Source: Gammaproteobacteria bacterium (GTDB lineage: Bacteria; Pseudomonadota; Gammaproteobacteria; Steroidobacterales; Steroidobacteraceae). From it: DNA of 64,000 nt. The translations under genes and the position numbers were made by a program. Each line of letters begins with the position of its first letter. The first letter of the stretch is position 1. Shown here in pieces: positions 46,724 through 56,190 of the stretch. The stretch covers positions 1 through 64,000 of the forward strand of contig JANYLM010000024.1 of assembly GCA_025357835.1 (NCBI GenBank), in the 5' to 3' direction. The notes under the pieces are model-generated. The model worked only from the letters and a program-made list of their open reading frames with translations, was not told the DNA's origin and did no database searches.

Positions 46724-48207
46724 AACAGAGCTCCTTTAAATTCAAGAATATCCGTATGCACCAGAATTCCCTCGTGCCCAAAAATTTCTTGGTACCGTGG
46801 TGGCGCCAATTTGCACGCGCGATCGCCGCTGGCACGCTGCTGGTTGCACTTGCGGCCTGCGCGGTCGGCCCGACCTATCATGCTCCGCGGCCGCCGGCAG
46901 TCGAGCCGCGCAATGTCGACGCTCAGTTCACGTCCGTTGCGCCCGACTCAGCTTGGTGGCGGCAGTTCGGGGACCCGGTGCTCGCCGAACTCGAAGCGCG
47001 CGCGCTTGCCGACAATTTGGACTTGCACATCGCGATTGCGCGCGTGCGCGCCGCACGCGCTGCATTTAGCGAAGCGCGGTACGACTATGCACCGCACGTG
47101 CAGGCGCACGGGGCCTACGTGCGCAGCAAGGAGCAGCAGCCGGGATTCACCGCCGAGCGGATATTCAGCGAGAGTTCGAGCATGGGCTTCGACGCCAGCT
47201 GGGAGATCGACCTATTTGGCCATGTGCGTCACGAGACGGCTGCCGCGCGCGCCTTGGTTGGTGCTGAGAAGGCCAGTCTGGCCGACGCACGCGTCAGCGT
47301 CGCCGCCGAAGTTGCGCGGAATTATTTCGAATTGCGCGGCACCCAACGGCAAATAGCCGTCGCCCGCGACAATCTGCAAAATCAGCGTGAGGCGCTGCGC
47401 CTGACTCAGGTGCGCTACGAAGCGGGCAGGGTGACAGAACTCGACACCGACAGCGCCCAGGCCCGGCTCAAGGCGACCGAAGCCACACTGCCTGTGTTAG
47501 TCGCGGCGGAAAAGCGCTACGGCTACCGCCTCGCCGTGCTGCTCGGCGTACCGCCCGGAACTCTCGATGCAGACCTGATCGCCGTGCCCGTACAGGCCAT
47601 GACGGTGCCTTTGCCGATCGGCGATGTTTCGGCGCTGCTGCGAACACGTCCCGACATGCGGGTTGCCGAACGCAACCTCGCGGCGGCTACGGAGCGTGTC
47701 GGCGTTGCCACAGCCGATCTATTTCCACGCGTCAGCTTCACCGGTTTCGTCGGGTTTCTGTCCGGCGACACCTCGCAATTGGGTAAGGCCGCGAGCCGCG
47801 CCTGGTTGATCAATCCCGCCGTGAGTTGGCCCGCACTCGACTATGGGTCCGTCCATGCGCGGCTGCGTGGCGCGAGGGCCCAAGCCGACGGCGCTTTGGC
47901 TGCCTATCAGAAGGCCGTGATCATCGCTTTGGAGGACTTCGAGGACGCCTGTGTGGGCTACAGCACCCAGGAGGCGCGGCTCGCCAGTGTACTCGAACAA
48001 GCACAGGCGTCGCGCCGCGCCGAACAATTGGCCGAAATTCAGTATCGAGAGGGCAGCATCAATTTTCTCGTGCTGCTCGACGCTCAGCGGACTCTGCTGC
48101 AGGCCGAAGATGAACTAGCACGGGCAGAGACAGCGGCGAATACCGGGGCGGTGGCGGTGTACAAGGCGCTGGGCGGGGTCGACGGTGAAGGAAGTCCGCG
48201 AATTTAA
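46720..48207 (+). CDS. RND outer-membrane channel lipoprotein (OprM/NodT family)
   Basis: LAACAVGPTYHAPRPPAVEPRN; WWRQFGDPVLAELEARAL; overlaps the permease stop. Confidence 0.95.
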   Translation: MKQSSFKFKNIRMHQNSLVPKNFLVPWWRQFARAIAAGTLLVALAACAVGPTYHAPRPPAVEPRNVDAQFTSVAPDSAWWRQFGDPVLAELEARALADNLDLHIAIARVRAARAAFSEARYDYAPHVQAHGAYVRSKEQQPGFTAERIFSESSSMGFDASWEIDLFGHVRHETAAARALVGAEKASLADARVSVAAEVARNYFELRGTQRQIAVARDNLQNQREALRLTQVRYEAGRVTELDTDSAQARLKATEATLPVLVAAEKRYGYRLAVLLGVPPGTLDADLIAVPVQAMTVPLPIGDVSALLRTRPDMRVAERNLAAATERVGVATADLFPRVSFTGFVGFLSGDTSQLGKAASRAWLINPAVSWPALDYGSVHARLRGARAQADGALAAYQKAVIIALEDFEDACVGYSTQEARLASVLEQAQASRRAEQLAEIQYREGSINFLVLLDAQRTLLQAEDELARAETAANTGAVAVYKALGGVDGEGSPRI

Positions 48208-48211
48208 AAGG

Positions 48212-48249
48212 ATCGCCCGCCACAAGGCAGCGGATTTGTGGAGGGCGAT
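48212..48249. terminator. Stem-loop 4 nt after the efflux operon stop
   Basis: atcgccc(g)ccacaa-ggcagcggat-ttgtgg(a)gggcgat: 7+6 bp stem with one mismatch; no strong U tract. Confidence 0.5.
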
Positions 48250-48269
48250 GCGGTTTCCTGTTGCATCTC

Positions 48270-48500
48270 TCAGTGACGCCCGAGGCAGCCGGCGCAGGCG
48301 GGTTGCGCCCCCGGCTCAGTCGCCGGAACTTCGGGCGCCGCGCCGCGATTCAAGGTCAGCCTGGTGCTTGCGTACAGCCAAAGTACCGCAGCAATGACGC
48401 TGCCGCCGGGCAACGACAGAATTTCGGGGTCAAAACTCGCACCGATGGTTTGGATTCGAGACGCGATTCTGCCGGCGCTCGATTCGATAAAATCAATCAT
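48270..48500 (-). CDS. Hypothetical small protein with one hydrophobic segment
   Basis: 76 aa MIDFIESSAGRIASRIQTIGASFDPEILSLPGGSVIAAVLWLYASTRLTLNRG...; position between convergent genes; no family recognised. Confidence 0.35.
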   Translation of the reverse strand: MIDFIESSAGRIASRIQTIGASFDPEILSLPGGSVIAAVLWLYASTRLTLNRGAAPEVPATEPGAQPACAGCLGRH

Positions 48501-48579
48501 TCCACACTCCTAACACTAGCCACTCGCGGTGGCTGCCTGAACAACATATGCCTGGGCAACAATTCGGCTCAAAAAAATT

Positions 48580-49089
48580 TTAAGCGTTGGCGAGCATCCG
48601 TTTCAATGTCCTCTCCACCTCACGCACCTGGGTCTTGGTCACACCCTTCAACAATCGATTGACGACCTTGGTTAGGCAGGTCTGCATCTTCGGAAACGCC
48701 GCCTTGCCCGCTTCGGTCACTTCAAGGGCCATGGTGCGGCGGGTATGGGCGAGCGGAACACGCCTAATCAGGTCCTTGGTCTCCAGACGGTCGATCATGC
48801 GGCTCATTGCGCCACGATCGTAGTCCATGAACTTGCACAGTTCGCACGCCGAATTCGCGTGGCCCTTAAGTACATTCGCGATGATGACGAACTGGGCGGC
48901 GGTGACTTCGAGCGATGCGACTTCCGAGTCACGGAGAAACTCTTGATCGACGCCGCTGAGCATGGCCATGCGCACCTGGCTCAATAGCGGCGCCAGGCTG
49001 TTGTTCAGGTCCATGGATTTCGATTCGTAAATATCGCCCATATCGATGTCGGCCAATTTCAACTCAAAGTAGAATAGTTGCCGCGGCAA
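48580..49089 (-). CDS. MarR-family transcriptional regulator
   Basis: LEVTAAQFVIIANVLKGHANSACELCKFMDYDRGAMSRMIDRLETKDLIRRVPLAHTRRTMALEVTEAGKAAFPK. Confidence 0.9.
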   Translation of the reverse strand: MPRQLFYFELKLADIDMGDIYESKSMDLNNSLAPLLSQVRMAMLSGVDQEFLRDSEVASLEVTAAQFVIIANVLKGHANSACELCKFMDYDRGAMSRMIDRLETKDLIRRVPLAHTRRTMALEVTEAGKAAFPKMQTCLTKVVNRLLKGVTKTQVREVERTLKRMLANA

Positions 49090-49168
49090 CTATTGTCAAG
49101 GCAGCACCATGCGCTTGCGCGGCGGCGCGGAGCGGTCGCGCGGAAGTGGGCCAGCGGCGCCCGGCGGA

Positions 49169-49651
49169 TTAGCCGGCGGTGGGCTTCCAGTGGACGAGGA
49201 AGTCGGTTACGGCGGTGGACTGCATGCCGCGCATCGCCTCGAATTCGCCGGTGCTTTGGCTGTATAAAAGTTCGCCGCGCTCGTCCAGGACGGCCAGGGC
49301 CGGAACTCCCTTGCGCAGAGGAATCCGGTAGCGCTCGGCGATGTCGAGATTCTCGTTCATACGGCCGATATTGACATGAACAAGGAGGTAGTTGGCTTCC
49401 AGGATGGGCTGGTTGGCCGCGTCATGAAAGTACCGATCCAGAACGTGGCAATCCGTGCACCAATTGCCGCCGAAGTCGACTATGACGTGCTTGTGTGACG
49501 CGGCCGCCGCGGCGAGGGCGGCGGTCAGATCCGTTTTCGCTCGTTCAGCAGCCGGGTAAATGTCGCGCTCGGCGGAATGCGCGGGAACCAATGCGCAAGC
49601 GACCAGAAAAGTCAGGATCGACCAAGTCCAGATGGTGCGAACGCGGGCCAT
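49169..49651 (-). CDS. Secreted thioredoxin-fold protein
   Basis: Signal peptide; HVIVDFGGNWCTDCHVLDRYFHDAANQPILEANYLLVHVNIGRMNENLDIAERYRIPLRKGVPALAVLDERGELLYSQ. Confidence 0.88.
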   Translation of the reverse strand: MARVRTIWTWSILTFLVACALVPAHSAERDIYPAAERAKTDLTAALAAAAASHKHVIVDFGGNWCTDCHVLDRYFHDAANQPILEANYLLVHVNIGRMNENLDIAERYRIPLRKGVPALAVLDERGELLYSQSTGEFEAMRGMQSTAVTDFLVHWKPTAG

Positions 49652-49681
49652 GAGAAACCATAGCTCCTCAGAGAAGGTATT

Positions 49682-50089
49682 TCAACTGCCGGCCAGCGAT
49701 TTGAGCAGATCGCGCCAAGTAACGATGCCGACAGGATTCAGGTCATCATCGACGACGGGGATACATGAAATACCATGGGCGAGGAGCAGGGTGACGGCGT
49801 CTTTAATCGTCGACTGCGGGTGCAGGGTGATCGGATGCCGGGTCATGATTTGATGTACCCGCTTGTTGAGGGTGGCGAGGTCCCGGGTGGTTTCCGCCGC
49901 ACTTCCCACATAGGGGCTTAGGGCTCGAAGCAAGTCGCGATCCGAGATGATGCCGCTCAGTCTCTTGTGCTCGTCCACCACCAGTAAGTGGTGAAAGCTC
50001 TTGGTGTCAAAGATCTCTTTGACTACCTCCAGCTTATCGTCCATTTCGACGCTGACGATCTGCGCTGTCATGATATCGCACAAGGCCAT
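49682..50089 (-). CDS. Tandem CBS-domain protein
   Basis: MALCDIMTAQIVSVEMDDKLEVVKEIFDTKSFHHLLVVDEHKRLSGIISDRDLL...IMTRHPITLHPQSTIKDAVTLLLAHGISCIPVVDDDLNPVGIVTWRDLL. Confidence 0.93.
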   Translation of the reverse strand: MALCDIMTAQIVSVEMDDKLEVVKEIFDTKSFHHLLVVDEHKRLSGIISDRDLLRALSPYVGSAAETTRDLATLNKRVHQIMTRHPITLHPQSTIKDAVTLLLAHGISCIPVVDDDLNPVGIVTWRDLLKSLAGS

Positions 50090-50211
50090 CGACGCCCTCA
50101 CCCGAAAGATCGGTTGCCACCGGATTGCCACAGTTGCGCCACCCCACCGGCAGAATGGTCATGAATAGTAGCCTATGAAAAGGATACCGGCGTAAGAGAT
50201 AAGGAGTCGAC

Positions 50212-53200
50212 GTGAATCGGGAATTCAGCAAGGGACGGCGGACCACGATGCTTGCGGCCGGCGTGTTGGCGGCTCGTGTCGCGTCGGCGGCATTCGACAG
50301 CGCGGCGCCGCCTGCGACCGGCGACTTGCAGGTGACCCGAGTCCTTCCCGAGGGCAGGCAGGTGCCGGCAGCGGGCAGGCAGATCGTCGTAACTTTTGAT
50401 CGGCCGGTCACCCCCTTGGGCGATATGGGGCTTACCGCTGCCCAATTCCCCGGCATTGTGCCAGCGGCGGACTGCCGGTGGCATTGGCTCGATCCTCGCT
50501 CTCTCGCCTGTGAACTCAACGAGACTCAGGCCCTGGCTCCCGCAACCGAATACTCAGTGACCGTCAAGGCGGGAATTCGCGCACAAGACGGCGCAGAGCT
50601 GAAAAGCCCCTACCACTGGACCTTCGCCACCGAGCGTCCCGCGATCAAGGAGTATTCCTTTTTTACATGGCGCTCTGCTGGGACGCCGGTGGTGCGGCTG
50701 GTTTTCAATCAACCCGTCACCCAGGACTCGGTCCAGGCGCAACTTCGCTTCGCCGGTCAAGCGGTGGCGGCCACGCCCGATCCTTACTCGCGGGAGGTGT
50801 TCTACGCCTGGGTACTTCCCGGAGAATCGCGCCTGCTCTTTTTTCCGTCGGGTACTCCACCCGTGGAGAGCGACGAGCATCTCAGTGTTCGGGCGAATGC
50901 AGCGCGACAGAGGGTCGAAGCGCGCCGTGTGTGGCTGGTCGCGCCGATCAAGGAACTGGCGACGGACGTCCACAGCTCGCTCAGCGTCACGCCCGGGCTG
51001 CGCAGCTACGCGGGTCCGCTGCTCGGGACCGAACGGCGCAGCGTGGTTGAATTCGATATTTTCCCGGAGTTTCGCTTTCTGGGTGTGCGCTGCATGGTCG
51101 GCAAGAAGGCCGTGCTGCTTGCGGTGAAGCCGCCGAGTACGCAGCAGCCGGCTTGCGATCCGTTCGGCACCGTGTCGCTGGCATTTTCCGCTCCGGTCAT
51201 CGCGCCTGAGATCAAAGCACAGCTGATTCTCACTCCGGATCTCGCCGCCGGCCGCACCGACTATGACCCTTGGGCCAATGTGTATCCGAGCAGCCAGCTC
51301 GGAGCACCCTATCGGCGAGGCACGGTCTTTACCGTCGACCTTCCCGAGCATCTACGAGCGTTTCAGGCGTATTCCATCGCCCTAAATGCCGTGCGCGATG
51401 AGTTCGGACGGCGGCTCGGCGGTGCGGATGCCATGAATTTTCGCACTGACCATCGAGCGCCGCGTCTTAGGGTGACGCATCCCGTGGCTGTGCTCGAGAA
51501 AGATGCGCCGACCGCTATGCCCATCTATGTCACCAATCTGACGGATGTGGATATCCACTATCGCAAACTCACTCAGTCGGGCGTGAGCGGGAGCCTTACC
51601 TTCCATCAAGCAGTGGACCGGGCGTGGGATACGGCTTACGCGACGCCGGTCAAAATTCGGGAATTGCTCGATGGCCGATCGGGGGTCGTCAGCGGCAGCT
51701 TTCATCCTCATCCCACTGCGCCCGCCGCGAACGAAACCGACTATTTTGACAACGGCGAAGATGATCCGGGTGTACCGCGCGGCCGGCGTGACCGGGATTT
51801 CTTTGTCGAGGTCACGCCCTTTCACGTGCACGTGAAGCTGGGACACTACAACACCTTGGTCTGGGTGACTTCGCTCGCGCGCGGCACGCCGGTCACCAAA
51901 GCGCGGGTTAGCGTATACGAAGGCAGCTACCAGGGGCTGGAGGCGGCTGCGGGCGTGCTGGGCGAAGCGACTACGGATGCGGACGGCATCGCGATGCTCC
52001 CTGGGCGCGAAAGTCTGGAGAAAGCGGCGGGGCCGACCGCAAGGCAGCCGCCGAACACCCTCACGGTGCGCGTGGACGCCGACGGCGAGGTGGGGGTCCT
52101 GCCGCTCGATGGTTCCTTCGAGGTGGACACCTATCGCGCATCGCGAGGCAAGTTTTGGTCGGGATTCATGGCCGATCAAAATCATGTGCACGCCTGGGGT
52201 ACGACGGCGCAGGGCGTATACAAGCTGGGCGATACCGTTCAATACAAGTTCTACCTGCGCAACCAGAACAACTCCACCCTTGAACCGGCGGCGCCGCGCG
52301 ACGGCTACAAACTCGATATCGTCGATCCCGCCGGCAAGACCATTGAGAGCGAAACGGAGGTCTCGCTGTCCGGGTTCGGCGCCCACTCGGGATCGTTCCG
52401 CGTGCCAGCAAACGGCGCGGTCGGTTGGTATGAATTTCGGCTCAGCAGACCTGCAAATGCGGGCGCTTGGATTCCCATGCGCGTGCTCATCGCCGATTTC
52501 ACCCCTGCGCCCTTCCAAGTGCAGAACACCCTGAATGGACAGATGTTCGAGCCCGGCGACAATGTCGAGGTGACTACCCGAGCGTCACTGCATGCGGGCG
52601 GTCCGTACTCGAACGCGGCATCTCGAGTGACGGCGCGCCTGTTCCCACAGGCCGTCGACATCGGCGGTCCGGCGGCGGCGGGTTTTGAATTCACCGGCAC
52701 TGAGCCGGTCGGCGCGTGCTCGTTCAGGCGCGGGCCCGATGCGCTCACGGTGCACGAATCCTCTGCGTCAGTCGACGACAAGGGAGAACTAGCGACGCAT
52801 TTCCAATTGCCCGATCCAGACATGCTGAGCGCCCGGCTCGAGGTCGAGAGCGCCATACGCGACGAACGCGGCAAATATGTGGCGAGCCGCAGCACGGTGC
52901 AATACCGCGGCCGCGACCGCTATGTGGGACTGCGTAGCGATCGGTGGACATTCGAGGAGGGCAAGCCCGCTAGCATCCAGTACCTAGTCGTCGATAAGAA
53001 CGGCCGCGTCGTTGCTGGGGTTCCTGTCAGTATTTCAGCCGGCGTCGAGGTGGTCAGCGCCGCTCGAGTCAAGGGTGCAGGCGACGCCTACCTTACCAAC
53101 TATGACCCGCATTGGGATGCGGAAGGCTCATGCGCCGGCACTTCGGCCAAGGGTCCGCAAAACTGTACCTTTACGCCGAGTCGGCCGGGACTACATAGCA

Positions 53201-56190
53201 TCGTGGCGCGCATCCAAGACAGCCGCGGCCGTCCGCATGCCACGGAAATGTGCGTATGGGTGACGGGCAAGGGCAGGGTGCTTTGGCAGGAGCCGGCGGA
53301 TATGAGCTTGAGCCTGATCCCGGAAAAGGAGACCTATAGAGTTGGAGACCATGCACGATATCTGGTTAGGAATCCCTTCCCCGGCGCGCGCGCTCTGATC
53401 ACCGTCGAGCGATTCGGCGTCATCAAGTACTGGGTGCAGACTCTCAAGGGCAACACCCCCGTCATCGACTTCAAGGTCGAGCCGGATTTCATGCCCGGCT
53501 TCTATTTGTCCGTGGTAGTCATGTCGCCGCGGGTCGCGGCGGTGCCGGGGGCGTCGCGGCTCGACAAGGACGGAGTCGATCTCGGCCGCCCGACCTATCG
53601 CATCGGCTACGTCAAAGTTCCGGTTCAGGATCTTTACAAGACCCTCGACGTGCGCATCAAGAGCGATCGAACTTCGTACAAGCCGCGCGACACCGTCAAA
53701 ATAGAACTGGCCGCGAGCCCGCACGAGGCGGCGCCGCAACGAGAGCCCATCGAGTTCGCGGTGGCGGTGCTGGACGAAGCGGTGTTCGACCTCATCCAGG
53801 ATGGCAGGAGTTACTTCGACCCCTATCGTGGACTGTACCAGTTCGACAATCTCGATCTGGTCAACTATTCATTGTTGTCGCGCCTCATCGGGCTGCAGAA
53901 ATTCGAAAAGAAGGGCGCCAACTCGGGCGGCGACGGTGGGGCGGGGTTCGATATGCGCAACATTACCCAGTATGTAGCGTATTGGAATCCTTCGGTGGTC
54001 GCGGACAAACGTGGGCGCGCGGCGTTGTCGTTTACTCTACCCGATAATCTGACGGGATGGCGGGTGTTCGCCATCGCGGTGACGGCCGGGGACCGTTTAG
54101 GTCTTGGAGAGTACAAATTCAAGAGCAGCAAGCTCACCGAGCTGAGGCCCGTGCTGCCGAACCAGCTCACTTCCGGAGATCAGTTCACCGCGGGATTCAG
54201 CATTCTAAATCGTTACGATAAAACCCGCACCTTGAGCGTGGACATCGAAGCGCATGGCCCGATTGCCGCCAGCCCGATGGCGAACGCGAATACAAGCGCA
54301 GGCCATAGTCCGGGCGCCGCGAAAACACATCAAATGATTACGCTCGCGCCATTCAAGCGCGACATCGTTTGGCTGCCTGTGACCACCATCGCCGACGGAA
54401 CTCTCAATTTGCACGCGGTGGCCGCCGATTCGCTCGACAAGGACGCCTTGACGCAGACTCTTATCGTTCACCAGCGCGCTTCTCTCGACGTGACCGCGAG
54501 CTACGGCACCACAGAGTCCGCGACGATCAACGAGGGGCTGCTGTTTCCCGCTGACATAGTGCCGGCCGTCGGCGACCTGTCGATCACGTTGGCACCGTCG
54601 GTTCTAGGCAACATGGCCGGTGCGTTTCGCTACGTGCGGGACTATCCCTATCTGTGCTGGGAGCAGCGCTTGACGAAGGCGCTGTTAGCTGCGAACTACT
54701 TGCAGCTCCATGACTACCTCGGCGCCGACTTGAATTGGCCCGACGCCAGCACGCTGCCTCAGACCATGCTCGATGATGCTGCGAGTTTTCAAGCGCCGAA
54801 CGGCGGCATGGGCTTCTGGACAGCTCAGGACGAACGGGTCAGTCCTTATTTGTCGGCGGCGACGGCGTTGGCGTTCAACCGCCTGCGCACCGCCGGCTAT
54901 CATGTGCCGCAGGACGTGCAGAAGAATCTCGATGCCTATCTGGATCGCTTGCTGCGCGAGAAGAGTGCGCCGACGTTCTACAGCGAGGGCATGATTTCGA
55001 GCGTGCGCGCCGTCGCGTTGCAGTCGCTCGCCGAGCGTGGGCAACTCAAACTTGCCGATTTACAGCGCTACGAATCCTATGCGCCGCGGATGGATCTGTT
55101 CGGTCTGGCAGCCTATCTGGACGCCGCCGTCAATGTTAAAGGGGCGGAGGCGCTGGCATCGACGCTTACCCGGCATATTCTCACTCATGCCAATCAAAGC
55201 GGCGGCCAAATTCAATTCAGCGAGACATGGGATGACGGCTACAGCCAAATGCTCGCGACGCCGCTGCGCGGCGAATGCGCCATCTTGAATGCGTTTCTGC
55301 ACTATGGCGAGACCCGCGATGGTGCGAAACTCGTCGGCGACGTGCCATTCAAGCTTGTGCGCAGCATAACGCAGTCGCGCGGTAGCCGTGACCACTGGGA
55401 GAATACTCAGGAAAACCTCTATTGCACTTCGGCACTGGCTGCGTACGCGGCGATTTATGAGAAACAGACGCCGGCGTTCGAGGTGCGGGCGGCCCTCGAC
55501 GGGGCTGCGTTGGGCACCGCCAAATTCAATGCCTTTGGGGACCCGCCGGCGGTGCTGCGGCGGCCCAATGGCGTCAAGGATGCCGGACGCCAGGCGACAC
55601 TGCGCATCGATCGACTGGGACAGGGTCGGCTGTACTACGCCACTCGCTTCTCCTATTTGCCAAACCGTACCGCCGCCAAGGAAATCAATGCGGGAATCGA
55701 AGTGCACCGCGAGTACAGCGTGCAGCGTGCGGGCGGGTGGCAGTTGTTGGCGACGCCGGTCAGTGTGAAGCGCGGCGAGTTACTGCGTGTGGATTTATAT
55801 GTGTCGGTGGCGGCACCGCGCCATTTCGTGGTGGTCGACGATCCGGTGCCCGGCGGCATTGAGCCCGTCAACCGAGATTTGGCCACGGCCTCGACGGTGG
55901 ATGCGGACGCTACGGACTTTGTGGCCGCCGGCGGCTCGTTCTGGTTCAAGTATTCGGATTGGAGCGAGTACGGCATAACGCTGTGGAATTTCTATCATCG
56001 TGAGCTGAAGCACGACGCCGCGCGGTTTTACGCGGATTACCTACCCGCCGGCCGCTACCATTTGAGTTATGGCGCCCAAGCCATGGCCGAGGGTCAATTC
56101 AGCGCCGCGCCTACCCAGGCGCAGGAAATGTACGACCCGGACGTCTACGGCAAGGCGCTGCCCGCCGACTTCGTGGTCGGACATGAGTGA
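50212..56190 (+). CDS. Bacterial alpha-2-macroglobulin family protein
   Basis: 1992 aa; thioester motif YLCWEQRLTKAL (CxEQ); FTLPDNLTGWRVFAIAVTAGDRLG; adjacent to pbpC. Confidence 0.93.
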   Translation: MNREFSKGRRTTMLAAGVLAARVASAAFDSAAPPATGDLQVTRVLPEGRQVPAAGRQIVVTFDRPVTPLGDMGLTAAQFPGIVPAADCRWHWLDPRSLACELNETQALAPATEYSVTVKAGIRAQDGAELKSPYHWTFATERPAIKEYSFFTWRSAGTPVVRLVFNQPVTQDSVQAQLRFAGQAVAATPDPYSREVFYAWVLPGESRLLFFPSGTPPVESDEHLSVRANAARQRVEARRVWLVAPIKELATDVHSSLSVTPGLRSYAGPLLGTERRSVVEFDIFPEFRFLGVRCMVGKKAVLLAVKPPSTQQPACDPFGTVSLAFSAPVIAPEIKAQLILTPDLAAGRTDYDPWANVYPSSQLGAPYRRGTVFTVDLPEHLRAFQAYSIALNAVRDEFGRRLGGADAMNFRTDHRAPRLRVTHPVAVLEKDAPTAMPIYVTNLTDVDIHYRKLTQSGVSGSLTFHQAVDRAWDTAYATPVKIRELLDGRSGVVSGSFHPHPTAPAANETDYFDNGEDDPGVPRGRRDRDFFVEVTPFHVHVKLGHYNTLVWVTSLARGTPVTKARVSVYEGSYQGLEAAAGVLGEATTDADGIAMLPGRESLEKAAGPTARQPPNTLTVRVDADGEVGVLPLDGSFEVDTYRASRGKFWSGFMADQNHVHAWGTTAQGVYKLGDTVQYKFYLRNQNNSTLEPAAPRDGYKLDIVDPAGKTIESETEVSLSGFGAHSGSFRVPANGAVGWYEFRLSRPANAGAWIPMRVLIADFTPAPFQVQNTLNGQMFEPGDNVEVTTRASLHAGGPYSNAASRVTARLFPQAVDIGGPAAAGFEFTGTEPVGACSFRRGPDALTVHESSASVDDKGELATHFQLPDPDMLSARLEVESAIRDERGKYVASRSTVQYRGRDRYVGLRSDRWTFEEGKPASIQYLVVDKNGRVVAGVPVSISAGVEVVSAARVKGAGDAYLTNYDPHWDAEGSCAGTSAKGPQNCTFTPSRPGLHSIVARIQDSRGRPHATEMCVWVTGKGRVLWQEPADMSLSLIPEKETYRVGDHARYLVRNPFPGARALITVERFGVIKYWVQTLKGNTPVIDFKVEPDFMPGFYLSVVVMSPRVAAVPGASRLDKDGVDLGRPTYRIGYVKVPVQDLYKTLDVRIKSDRTSYKPRDTVKIELAASPHEAAPQREPIEFAVAVLDEAVFDLIQDGRSYFDPYRGLYQFDNLDLVNYSLLSRLIGLQKFEKKGANSGGDGGAGFDMRNITQYVAYWNPSVVADKRGRAALSFTLPDNLTGWRVFAIAVTAGDRLGLGEYKFKSSKLTELRPVLPNQLTSGDQFTAGFSILNRYDKTRTLSVDIEAHGPIAASPMANANTSAGHSPGAAKTHQMITLAPFKRDIVWLPVTTIADGTLNLHAVAADSLDKDALTQTLIVHQRASLDVTASYGTTESATINEGLLFPADIVPAVGDLSITLAPSVLGNMAGAFRYVRDYPYLCWEQRLTKALLAANYLQLHDYLGADLNWPDASTLPQTMLDDAASFQAPNGGMGFWTAQDERVSPYLSAATALAFNRLRTAGYHVPQDVQKNLDAYLDRLLREKSAPTFYSEGMISSVRAVALQSLAERGQLKLADLQRYESYAPRMDLFGLAAYLDAAVNVKGAEALASTLTRHILTHANQSGGQIQFSETWDDGYSQMLATPLRGECAILNAFLHYGETRDGAKLVGDVPFKLVRSITQSRGSRDHWENTQENLYCTSALAAYAAIYEKQTPAFEVRAALDGAALGTAKFNAFGDPPAVLRRPNGVKDAGRQATLRIDRLGQGRLYYATRFSYLPNRTAAKEINAGIEVHREYSVQRAGGWQLLATPVSVKRGELLRVDLYVSVAAPRHFVVVDDPVPGGIEPVNRDLATASTVDADATDFVAAGGSFWFKYSDWSEYGITLWNFYHRELKHDAARFYADYLPAGRYHLSYGAQAMAEGQFSAAPTQAQEMYDPDVYGKALPADFVVGHE

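Noticed and set aside
51382-52518. 378-aa minus-strand ORF inside the alpha-2-macroglobulin gene
   Set aside because: Shadow ORF without recognisable motifs; sense frame is continuous over 1992 codons.
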